From the NCBI GenBank assembly GCA_030682175.1, contig JAUXOM010000010.1, positions 1-46,631 of the forward strand: DNA of 46,631 bases. Reading direction: 5' to 3'. The stretch is from Rhodocyclaceae bacterium (lineage in GTDB: Bacteria > Pseudomonadota > Gammaproteobacteria > Burkholderiales > Rhodocyclaceae). The translations under genes and the position numbers were made by a program. Position 1 is the stretch's first letter, and each line of letters starts with the position of its first letter. This document shows positions 7,889 to 15,581 of the stretch, piece after piece. The notes under the pieces were generated by a model, which saw only the letters and a list, made by a program, of their open reading frames with translations, ran no database searches and was not told the origin of the DNA.

Positions 7889-9250
7889 TCAGCCTTGCCG
7901 CCGGGCTGGCTCCCGAGCGCTGCCGGCGACCATCGGAAAGCCGTATAAACGACATTCGAGCGCGCCGTTGTAAAGCGGGATGCGGCGGGCGGGTTTGAGT
8001 CCGATCAATTTGGGCAGATGCGGGTCGGCCGACAGGAACCAGCAGTGCCAGCCGGCAAAGCGCTTTTTCAGGGCATCGCCGAGTTGCGGATAGAAGGCAT
8101 CAAGCGACGTGGCTTCGCCGAGCCGCTCGCCGTAGGGCGGATTGGCGATCAGGATGCCGCCGCTGTTGCCAACAATTGTTGGTGGATCGATTTCCAGCAG
8201 GTCGGCGCGGCGCAGCTCGATCATGTCTTCAAGGCCGGCGTGGGCCAGATTTTGCCGGGTGCGCGCCACCGCATCGTCATCGATGTCGCTGCCCCAGATC
8301 TGCAGGCGGGGCGGGGCGGGCACGCGCCGTTCGGCGGCCTCCATGCACAGCTTGCGCCACAGTGACGGCTGGTAGTTGGAGAGCCGGGTAAATCCGAAAT
8401 CCTGCATGTCGCGCGCCAGCCCCGGCGCATCGTTCAGCGCCATGCCGGCCGCTTCGAGCAATAGCGTGCCGGAACCGCACATCGGGTCGAGCAAGGGCTG
8501 GTCGGGCGTCCAGCCCGCCAGGCGCAGCACCCCGGCGGCGAGATTTTCCTTGAGCGGCGCGGCCACCTTGGCAATTTTCTGACCGCGCAGCCAGAGCGGT
8601 TCGCCCGAAGTGTCGAGATAAAGCGTGGCAGTTTTGTCCGTGACAAACAGATGGATGCGCACCGCCGGCGCGGCGGTATTGACATCCGGCCGCAGGCCGC
8701 AATCGGCGCGGAAGCGGTCGCAAACGGCATCTTTGACCTTCAGCGTGACGAACTCGATGCTCTTGAACGGCGCCCGCACGGCGGTGACATAGACGCGGAT
8801 GCTGTGCTCGACCTTGAACAGCTTTGGCCAGGCCACGCCGTTGGCCAGCTGGTAAATGTCAGCCTCGTTGAGATAGTCGGCGCCGGGCCGCCCCAAGCCG
8901 ACGTCTGTCCCCCCGTGGGGGGCAGCGAGCCGCGCAGTTGTTGAATGCGGCGAGCGTGGGGGGCCATTAAAATCGGCGCTGGCGACGCGCCACAGCACGC
9001 GCGTGGCGATGCGCGATTCCAGATTGACCCGATAGCAGGCTTCCCAGTTTCCGGTAAAGCTCGCGCCGCCCGGCGTGGCCGCCACCTGCTGGCCGCCGGC
9101 CGCGACGATATCCTCGGCCAGCAATTCCTCAAGCCCGCGCGGGCAGGTCGCAAAGAAGGCTTCGCCGTGCTGGCCGACGGGTTTACCGATTGCCGGCGCT
9201 TCACGTGGCTGGCGGGAAAATCGGCGCTGGCGGGATGGCGCCTCGCTCAA
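7889..9250 (-). CDS. rlmL: THUMP-domain 23S rRNA guanine-N2 methyltransferase (RlmL-type), TTG start
   Basis: The 453-residue product is a class I SAM-dependent RNA methyltransferase. It begins near FFATCPRGLEELLAEDI (ferredoxin-like/THUMP region), followed by the UPF0020 catalytic domain with DPMCGSGTLLLEAA and the NPPYGERLG motif (catalytic NPPY), and ends RLYGFPMVAGSAR. No ATG fits: the frame upstream overlaps hemJ. I propose the TTG at 9248-9250, which overlaps the hemJ stop (TTGA) and suggests coupling. Two foreign stretches are in frame: a short family A repeat near the N-terminus (9217-9240) and a family B element at 8881-8967 plus repeat A to 8988, adding about 32 residues between VASADFN and DYLNEADIY that the family lacks. 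Confidence 0.9.
   Translation of the reverse strand: MSEAPSRQRRFSRQPREAPAIGKPVGQHGEAFFATCPRGLEELLAEDIVAAGGQQVAATPGGASFTGNWEACYRVNLESRIATRVLWRVASADFNGPPRSPHSTTARLAAPHGGTDVGLGRPGADYLNEADIYQLANGVAWPKLFKVEHSIRVYVTAVRAPFKSIEFVTLKVKDAVCDRFRADCGLRPDVNTAAPAVRIHLFVTDKTATLYLDTSGEPLWLRGQKIAKVAAPLKENLAAGVLRLAGWTPDQPLLDPMCGSGTLLLEAAGMALNDAPGLARDMQDFGFTRLSNYQPSLWRKLCMEAAERRVPAPPRLQIWGSDIDDDAVARTRQNLAHAGLEDMIELRRADLLEIDPPTIVGNSGGILIANPPYGERLGEATSLDAFYPQLGDALKKRFAGWHCWFLSADPHLPKLIGLKPARRIPLYNGALECRLYGFPMVAGSAREPARRQG
8881..8988. repeat. Family B element plus family A unit inserted in frame in rlmL
   Basis: The element opens with CGGGCCGCCCCAAG (about 8884-8897), contains CCCCCC-GTG-GGGGGCAGCGAG (about 8911-8930) and ends GCGTGGGGGGCCAT (8954-8967). 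It is followed at once by the short repeat AAAATCGGCGCTGGCGACGCG (8969-8988). It is open in the rlmL frame and is translated as a Gly/Pro/Arg-rich segment within the THUMP region. Confidence 0.8.
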
Positions 9251-9669
9251 AACGGCTTCACCACGACGAGGATGCAGATGGCCAGCAGCACCAGCACCGG
9301 CACCTCGTTGAAAAAACGGTACCAGACATGCGAGCGCGTATTTTCCCCGGCGACGAACGCCTTGAGCAGCCAGCCGCAATACAGATGATAGGCCACCAGC
9401 CCGGCCACCAGCGCGTTCTTGATAGTCAGCCAGGTGCCGGAGGAACCGTAACCGAGCCACAGCCACAGGCCACCAGCAACGGCCAGGATGCCGAGCGGCG
9501 TGATGAAACCGTAGAGCTTGCGCGACATGATCAGCAGCCGCTCACGTTCCGAGACGTTGTCGGGCGGCACCATCGCCAGGTTGACGAATATGCGCGGCAG
9601 GTAGAACAGGCCGGCAAACCAGGCAACAACGAAAAAGATGTGGAAGGCTTTCACCCAGAGCATGAGCAT
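9247..9669 (-). CDS. hemJ: Protoporphyrinogen oxidase HemJ family membrane protein
   Basis: The 140-residue product has four predicted membrane helices. It converts protoporphyrinogen IX to protoporphyrin IX in bacteria lacking HemG and HemY. It begins MLMLWVKAFHIFFVVAWFAG, which carries the conserved histidine and the FHI...AWFAG...YLPR pattern, and has IKNALVAGLVAYHLYCG further on. The chosen ATG at 9669 is preceded by GGGAG seven bases upstream; a second ATG at 9663 is possible. The stop overlaps the proposed TTG start of rlmL. Confidence 0.9.
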   Translation of the reverse strand: MLMLWVKAFHIFFVVAWFAGLFYLPRIFVNLAMVPPDNVSERERLLIMSRKLYGFITPLGILAVAGGLWLWLGYGSSGTWLTIKNALVAGLVAYHLYCGWLLKAFVAGENTRSHVWYRFFNEVPVLVLLAICILVVVKPF

Positions 9670-9991
9670 GCTGTTCTCCCAAAAGTGATGCCGCAAAACG
9701 GGAAGATTTTAACCCACCCTTCTCACGCAAGCGGGTGAAGGGCATGCTGATGGCACCCCCTCTCCCCCGTCCCCTCTCCCGCAAGGGGCGAGGGGAGAAA
9801 AGCGCCACCCGCAGCAGTCGCGCCGCCGGGCCGCCCCAAGGCGAGACGGCACGCGGCGCCAGCCGCAAGCCGCTCCAAAGCATGAACGGGGGCGCCCCGT
9901 AACAGACGAGCACAAGGCCGAAGGCCGCAGGACAGCCGAAGGCTGGTCCCGCAAAGCGGGATGCGGCCTTGCCGCACACAGCGAGCCACAG
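9670..9991. repeat. Gene-free repeat-dense spacer upstream of hemJ
   Basis: I see no gene in this 322-bp stretch. It holds a C-rich block related to family C (about 9753-9802, CCCCTCTCCCCCGTCCCC and CGCAAGGGGCGAGGGGAG), a family B left core GGGCCGCCCCAAGG (about 9828-9841) followed by GCACGCGGCGCCAGCCGCAA (9851-9870), and a GCAAAGCGGGATGCGGCC dyad near 9953-9967. The 9828-9870 part has a close inverted counterpart at 13308-13350. The hemJ promoter must lie at its left edge. Confidence 0.7.
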
Positions 9992-10112
9992 TCACCTCCC
10001 CCGCGAGGGGGAGGATGGGAGGGGGCGGGCGTTTAATCCCCGCGAGGGGGAGGTCGGGAGGGGGCGGGCGTTTAATCCCCGCGAGGGGGAGGCCGGGAGG
10101 GGGCGGGCGTCC
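9990..10112. repeat. Three tandem 39-bp family C repeats at the 3' end of the SDR gene
   Basis: The block contains three copies of a 39-bp unit, each with CCCCGCGAGGGGGAGG then GGGAGGGGGCGGGCGT. The unit length is a multiple of three, so all copies stay open and encode LNARPLPxSPSRG repeats. Single copies lie at 1504-1540 and 6107-6145. Confidence 0.85.
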
Positions 10113-11017
10113 ACCGCTCCAGCGATGCCGCTATCCACGGTCGGATAACGCAGGCGCAACCCCAGCTCTTTTTTCATGCGCGCATTTTGCAGTTGCCGCG
10201 ATTCGCCCATGAAGGAAAGCAGCATGGGCGAGAGTCGTGTCTGCACTTCAGCCCGCGTGGCGCGTGGCGCGCGAGGTAGGGCAAAGGCATCGGCCAGCCG
10301 GTCGAACCAGTCGCCCATCAGTACGGCCGAATCGTCGCAGATGTTGTAGGCGCGGTTGGCACCGCCCCGTTCCAGTGCCACGACGCAGGCGTTGGCCAGG
10401 TCCTCGGCATGAATATGATTGGTGTAGACGTCATCGCCTGGCACCAGCAGCGGGTCGCCGCGACGGATGCGCTCGAGTGGCAGGCGGTCGGCGGCATAAA
10501 TGCCGGGGGCGCGCAGGAAACTGACCCGCGTCCGACCGCGTCCGCCAAAGTCGCGCAACAGCCCTTCGGCGGCCACGCGGCGCCGCGCGCGGGGGGTGGC
10601 GGCGGCCAGTGGGCGCGTTTCGGGCACGTGGGCGCCGCCACAATTCCCATACACCCCGGTGGTGCTGATGTAGACAATGCGGCGTGGTAAGCTTCGCGCG
10701 TTTGCCAGCGTCGCCAGCAGACGTTGTGTACGCGGGTCGCCGCTGCCGGTTCCGGGCGGCGGGGCGCTGTGTAGCACGGCGTGCGCCAGTCCTGCCAGGC
10801 GACGCAGGGTAGCGGGTTGATCGAGGTCGCCACGGATTTGTTTCACGCCCAGGATATGCAGGGCCGGGTCGAGTTCTCGCACCAGCGCGAAGACCCGCCA
10901 GCGGCGGGTCAAGGCCGGCAGCGCGCGGCGTACGACGTCGCCGCAACCGACGATCAGCAAGCGTCTCGGCAAGCTTCTTTTTTTAACGAAACATTCCGTT
11001 TTGCTCGTTTTTTTCAC
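9992..11017 (-). CDS. NAD-dependent epimerase/dehydratase (extended SDR, YeeZ-like) with repeat-derived tail
   Basis: The 341-residue product has a Rossmann start LLIVGCGDVVRRAL, a mid segment RIVYISTTGVYGNCGG (Ser/Thr-Tyr of the SDR active site) and DVYTNHIHAEDLANACVVAL, typical of sugar-nucleotide epimerase relatives; the substrate is unknown. The annotated start is GTG at 11017; a TTG at 10972 is an alternative giving LPRRLLIVG. The normal domain ends near KKELGLRLRYPTVDSGIA; the last 39 residues come from three copies of a 39-bp family C repeat and have the pattern ARPLPxSPSRG. The gene is divergent from the ferredoxin-reductase gene with only 14 bp between them, so their promoters overlap coding DNA. 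Confidence 0.82.
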   Translation of the reverse strand: MKKTSKTECFVKKRSLPRRLLIVGCGDVVRRALPALTRRWRVFALVRELDPALHILGVKQIRGDLDQPATLRRLAGLAHAVLHSAPPPGTGSGDPRTQRLLATLANARSLPRRIVYISTTGVYGNCGGAHVPETRPLAAATPRARRRVAAEGLLRDFGGRGRTRVSFLRAPGIYAADRLPLERIRRGDPLLVPGDDVYTNHIHAEDLANACVVALERGGANRAYNICDDSAVLMGDWFDRLADAFALPRAPRATRAEVQTRLSPMLLSFMGESRQLQNARMKKELGLRLRYPTVDSGIAGAVDARPLPASPSRGLNARPLPTSPSRGLNARPLPSSPSRGR

Positions 11018-11031
11018 CGGATGATTATCGC

Positions 11032-12045
11032 ATGCCCTATCAAGTTACCCTGCAGCCCAGCGGCCACACTTTCAGCGTCGCTGCCGACACCGCAATTCTC
11101 GATGCCGCGCTCGATGCGGGTTTCAACCTGCCTTACGGCTGCAAGGATGGTGCCTGCGGAACCTGCAAGGGCAAGGTGCTGAGCGGCCAGGTCGATCTTG
11201 GCGCGGCGCAGGATGAACCACTGTCCGCCGCGGAACGCGCCGCCGGCATGGCGTTGTTCTGTTGCGCCAGGCCAAAATCGGATCTCATTATCGAAGTGCG
11301 CGAAATTTCTGCCGTGCGCGACATTCCGGTCAGGACAATGCCTTGCCGCGTGCACAAGCTGCAGAAGCTTGCCGACGACGTGATGGCCATCAGCCTCAAG
11401 CTGCCGGCCAACGAGCGACTGCAATTTCTGGCCGGCCAATACATCGAATTTCTGCTCAAGGACGGCAAGCGGCGCGCCTTCTCGCTGGCCAGTCCGCCGC
11501 ATGCCGACGAATTTCTTGAAATCCACGTGCGCCACGTCCCTGGCGGCAACTTTACCGATCACGTCTTCACCAGGATGAAAGAGCGCGACATCATGCGCAT
11601 CGAAGGACCGCTTGGCAGTTTCTTCCTGCGCGAGGACTCGGACAAGCCGATCATCCTGCTGGCCGGCGGCACCGGTATCGCACCGATCAAGGGTCTGGTC
11701 GAGCACGCGCTGCATATCGGCATCAAACGCCCGATACAGCTCTACTATGGCGCGAAGGACCTTGCCGGCCTCTATCTCAACGAACGTGCAAAACAGTGGG
11801 CCGCTACCCACCCGCACATCACCTACGTTCCGGTATTGTCGGAACCGGCTGTCGCTGACGCCTGGGCCGGCCGCAGCGGCCTGGTGCATGAGGCGGTGCT
11901 GGCCGATCATGCCGAACTGTCGGCCTGGCAGGTGTATGCCTGCGGCGCGCCGGCCATGTGCGAAGCGGCCAAGCGCGATTTCACCGCGCGCGGCCTGCCG
12001 TCGGACGAATTCTTCGCCGACGTATTCTCCTTCGCTCCGCGCTGA
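11032..12045 (+). CDS. 2Fe-2S ferredoxin / FAD / NAD(P)H oxidoreductase (AscD-like, CDP-6-deoxy-delta-3,4-glucoseen reductase family)
   Basis: The 337-residue flavoprotein passes electrons from NAD(P)H through FAD to a plant-type 2Fe-2S cluster. Cluster cysteines are in YGCKDGACGTC (Cys37, Cys42, Cys45) and FCCARP (Cys77/78). The FAD motif is RAFSLASPP and the nucleotide motif LLAGGTGIAPIKG; near the end is VYACGAPAMCEAAKRDF. Proteins of this type are often annotated as CDP-6-deoxyglucoseen reductase in betaproteobacteria with no sugar cluster around, as here, so the true acceptor is unknown. The start ATG at 11032 matches the family N-terminus. The HDOD gene follows 19 bp later. Confidence 0.88.
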   Translation: MPYQVTLQPSGHTFSVAADTAILDAALDAGFNLPYGCKDGACGTCKGKVLSGQVDLGAAQDEPLSAAERAAGMALFCCARPKSDLIIEVREISAVRDIPVRTMPCRVHKLQKLADDVMAISLKLPANERLQFLAGQYIEFLLKDGKRRAFSLASPPHADEFLEIHVRHVPGGNFTDHVFTRMKERDIMRIEGPLGSFFLREDSDKPIILLAGGTGIAPIKGLVEHALHIGIKRPIQLYYGAKDLAGLYLNERAKQWAATHPHITYVPVLSEPAVADAWAGRSGLVHEAVLADHAELSAWQVYACGAPAMCEAAKRDFTARGLPSDEFFADVFSFAPR

Positions 12046-12064
12046 ACACCTGGGCAGCTTTTTC

Positions 12065-13201
12065 ATGGCAGGCGAAGTCTTCATCAGCCGGGAGCCGGTC
12101 ATCAACCGGCACCGGGCGATCATCGCCACCCGGCTGATCGTCCATGCCGACAATGCGGCCGGCGCCGCCGCTGCGCTCAATCAACTCGGCGCGGTCTGGC
12201 CACCGGTGCGCAGCGTGATGGTGGCCTTGGACGGTTGCTTGCCGACCCCCGAACTGCTGGCCTGGACGCCGCCGGCCAATGTGATGATCGAAATCCCGGT
12301 CACCGCGCTGGAACAACCGGCGACCCGCGATCTGGCCGCGCGCCTCCATGCCGACGGGGTTGCGCTCAGTTTGTCGGGATACGACGGCCGCGCCACTTTG
12401 CCGGACGAACCATTTCGTTTCCTGCTGGCCGACTTCGCCAAATATCCGCGCTGCGACGATCCGCCGGCCTTGCCCCTGGCCCAGCATCTTGTCGATCTGC
12501 CGGCCTTCGACAGCGCCATTGCCGGCGGCTATGCCGGGGCCACCGGCTGGTTTTTCCTGCGCGGCCAACCCGCATGGGGGCCGCTGAGGACGAGTCACGC
12601 ACAGGTGATGCGCGTACTCAACCTGGTGCGCCGCAATGCCGAGGTCGGCGAGATCGAGGCCGCCCTGAAGCAGGATGTCACCTTGTCCTTCAAGCTGCTC
12701 AAGTACATCAATTCGCCGGCGTTCGGCTTCGGCAGGGAAATCCAGTCATTCCGCCACGCCGTCGCCTTGCTGGGCTACGACAAGCTCAACAAATGGCTGT
12801 CCCTGCTGCTGGTGACCGCCAGCAAGAACCCGACCGCGCCGGCCCTGATGCAAACCGCAATCGCCCGCGGCCGCTTCATGGAAACGATCGGGGCAGATCG
12901 CTTCGATGCGGGCCAGCGCGACAGCCTGTTCATTACCGGCGCCTTTTCGCTGCTCGACATGCTGCTGGCGGCACGCATGGACGATATCCTCGCCGCAATG
13001 CAACTGCCCGCCATCATCTCGGCAGCCCTGAGTGGCCGCTCAGGGGATTTCGCGCCCTATCTGGCCTTGGCGCTGGCCTGCGAGAACGACAATCCCGCCT
13101 TGCTGATCGAGCTGGCTGGCCAGCTCGATCTGTCGGCAACAATGGTGAATCGCGCCCAACTGGAAGCGCTGGCCTTCGCCGACGGTTTGCAACTCGATTG
13201 A
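12065..13201 (+). CDS. Degenerate EAL domain / HDOD signalling protein (YuxH/CdgJ type)
   Basis: The 378-residue product starts MAGEVFISREPVINRHRAII, a divergent version of the QPIFD start of EAL-HDOD proteins. The first ~180 residues keep the barrel layout (VMIEIPVT, LSGYDG, LADFAKY) but lack the E-x-L signature and the DDFGTG metal loop, so c-di-GMP hydrolysis is not expected. Residues ~190-370 are an HDOD domain (QVMRVLNLVRRNAEVGEIE, DVTLSFKLLKYINSPAFGF, FRHAVALLGYDKLNKWLSL). Such proteins act in signalling, for example on motility, possibly by binding partners rather than by catalysis. The ATG at 12065 is chosen because longer in-frame extensions overlap the reductase gene. Confidence 0.88.
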   Translation: MAGEVFISREPVINRHRAIIATRLIVHADNAAGAAAALNQLGAVWPPVRSVMVALDGCLPTPELLAWTPPANVMIEIPVTALEQPATRDLAARLHADGVALSLSGYDGRATLPDEPFRFLLADFAKYPRCDDPPALPLAQHLVDLPAFDSAIAGGYAGATGWFFLRGQPAWGPLRTSHAQVMRVLNLVRRNAEVGEIEAALKQDVTLSFKLLKYINSPAFGFGREIQSFRHAVALLGYDKLNKWLSLLLVTASKNPTAPALMQTAIARGRFMETIGADRFDAGQRDSLFITGAFSLLDMLLAARMDDILAAMQLPAIISAALSGRSGDFAPYLALALACENDNPALLIELAGQLDLSATMVNRAQLEALAFADGLQLD

Positions 13202-13227
13202 ACCTGGGAAAACACCCGCCCCCCTTG

Positions 13228-13350
13228 CCCCCCTCGCGGGGGGTTCGATACAGATCGCTTTCGCTCGAATATCACGGGGCGCCCTGGTCAAATGTGGGTG
13301 CGGATTGCGGCTGGCGCCGCGTGCCGCGTTTGCTTGGGGCGGCCCGGCGC
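13228..13350. repeat. Candidate bidirectional terminator and inverted family B fragment between the HDOD gene and recA
   Basis: CCCCCC (13228-13233), TCGC, GGGGGG (13238-13243) form a 6-bp all-GC hairpin just past the HDOD stop, without a clear T-tract. Bases 13333-13350 (CTTGGGGCGGCCCGGCGC) are the family B left core in inverse orientation. Bases 13308-13330 match the inverse of 9851-9874. The genes on both sides converge, so a terminator is expected here. Confidence 0.5.
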
Positions 13351-13379
13351 AAACGCTGTGGCGTTTTTCACGTTACGCT

Positions 13380-14438
<1,059 letters not shown>

Positions 14439-14469
14439 GGTGTTTCCTCTTGTCAGTTGTTCTGTTCGA

Positions 14470-15072
14470 TTATGGTAATTCCCCGATCCGTTCCTGCAGG
14501 CCGGTCAGTGCATGAATCACTGCCTGACGCCGGATCGATTCCCGGTCGCCGCTGAAAAGTCGGCGCTCGGTAATTACTTCGTAGCTCGGCGGGCCGATAC
14601 GGCTTTCAGTGCAGGCTAACCGGCGTGAGCCGGTTAAGCACGCATCGCGTGCGGCCGGAGCTAAAAGTCGGCGCTGGCTGGACGGCGCCTGACCTTTGAT
14701 GCACCAGCCAAAACAGACGGTGCCCACCGGCTTCTCGGGTGATCCGCCCGTGGGGCCGGCAATGCCGGTAATCGCCAGGGCAATCGACGCGCGCGAGTGT
14801 TCCAGCGCGCCTTGCGCCATTGCGCCGGCGGTTTCCGGGCTTACCGCACCGAATTGGATTATGGTGTTCATACGGACACCAAGCATATCCGTTTTTGAAT
14901 CGTTTGTGTAAGTAATAAAGCCGCGCTCGAACCAGGCCGAACTGCCCGCCGTGTGCGTGATCACCTGCGCCGCCCAGCCGCCGGTGCAGGATTCGGCGGT
15001 CGCCACTACCAGGCCGCGGGCGCGGCAGGCTGAGCCGATGGCTTCCGACAGGGCGACGAGTTCTGCTTCCAT
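14470..15072 (-). CDS. pncC: Nicotinamide-nucleotide amidase / CinA C-terminal domain protein, with a ~40-residue repeat insertion
   Basis: The 200-residue product deamidates NMN in pyridine nucleotide salvage. Family motifs are [54 protein letters not shown], and [19 protein letters not shown]. The usual protein then runs from the VCFGW strand directly to [18 protein letters not shown]. Here about 40 extra residues rich in Arg, Ala and Ser intervene, coded by repeat DNA (14555-14687). The reading frame survives through to a normal C-terminus. The ATG at 15072 overlaps the pgpA stop by one base (TGATG); a TTG at 15075 is the only longer option. Whether the enzyme tolerates the insertion is unknown. 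Confidence 0.9.
   Translation of the reverse strand: MEAELVALSEAIGSACRARGLVVATAESCTGGWAAQVITHTAGSSAWFERGFITYTNDSKTDMLGVRMNTIIQFGAVSPETAGAMAQGALEHSRASIALAITGIAGPTGGSPEKPVGTVCFGWCIKGQAPSSQRRLLAPAARDACLTGSRRLACTESRIGPPSYEVITERRLFSGDRESIRRQAVIHALTGLQERIGELP
14555..14687. repeat. Composite repeat insertion inside pncC
   Basis: Two family A units bracket the segment: a partial one at 14555-14570 (AAAAGTCGGCGCTCGG) and a full one at 14663-14687 (AAAAGTCGGCGCTGGC then TGGACGGCG). Between them are two perfect hairpins: TAACCGGC (14617-14624) with GCCGGTTA (14629-14636), and GCACGC (14638-14643) with GCGTGC (14647-14652). The segment coincides with residues absent from ordinary PncC proteins. Confidence 0.8.
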
Positions 15073-15581
15073 CAAATCAGGCGATCGACGATGAGCTTGA
15101 ACACCGCCAGCGTCAGCACCGTGTAGGCGGCGGCGATGGCGTCATCCATCATCACGCCGAGACCGTTCTTGACCTTGTTGTCGAAATAATCCGCCGGCGC
15201 CGGCTTGATGATGTCGTAGAAGCGGAACCACAGAAATGCCGTCAGTTGCCAGTACCACTCGGTCGGCGTCAGCATCAGCACCGCCCAGAACGGCACGATC
15301 TCGTCCCAGACGATGCTGCCGTGGTCGACCACGCCGAGCGCGCGGCCGGTGATCTGGCAGGCGGTGACGCCGAGCACGAAGGCCAGCAGCAAGAAGACGG
15401 CAAAGGCAAAATCATCCGGCAGCAAGCCGCGCAAAAATGGATAGGTGAGCCAGGCAAACAGGGTTCCCGCGGTGCCGGAGGCCCACGGCGACAGGCCGCT
15501 GCCGAAACCGCAGGCCACGAGATGGGCCGGGTGGCGCAGCAGGAATGAAAGCGGCGGAGCGGGGGATTTTGCTTTGATCAT
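15072..15581 (-). CDS. pgpA: Phosphatidylglycerophosphatase A
   Basis: The 169-residue membrane enzyme dephosphorylates phosphatidylglycerol phosphate in phospholipid synthesis. Markers are GFGSGLSPWASGTAGTLFAW near the N-terminus, VVDHGSIVWDEIVPFW (acidic catalytic/metal segment), FLWFRFYDIIKPAPADYFD and a final VMMDDAIAAAYTVL. Its ATG overlaps the thiL stop (ATGA) and its stop overlaps the pncC start, placing it firmly in the operon. Confidence 0.95.
   Translation of the reverse strand: MIKAKSPAPPLSFLLRHPAHLVACGFGSGLSPWASGTAGTLFAWLTYPFLRGLLPDDFAFAVFLLLAFVLGVTACQITGRALGVVDHGSIVWDEIVPFWAVLMLTPTEWYWQLTAFLWFRFYDIIKPAPADYFDNKVKNGLGVMMDDAIAAAYTVLTLAVFKLIVDRLI

Noticed and set aside
9990-10112. 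CRISPR array
   Set aside because: Three adjoining 39-bp repeats without unique spacers; a tandem palindromic repeat, not a CRISPR.
14439-14469. LexA box for recA
   Set aside because: The 31-bp gap has no CTGT-N8-ACAG palindrome; control may come from further upstream or from another LexA motif.
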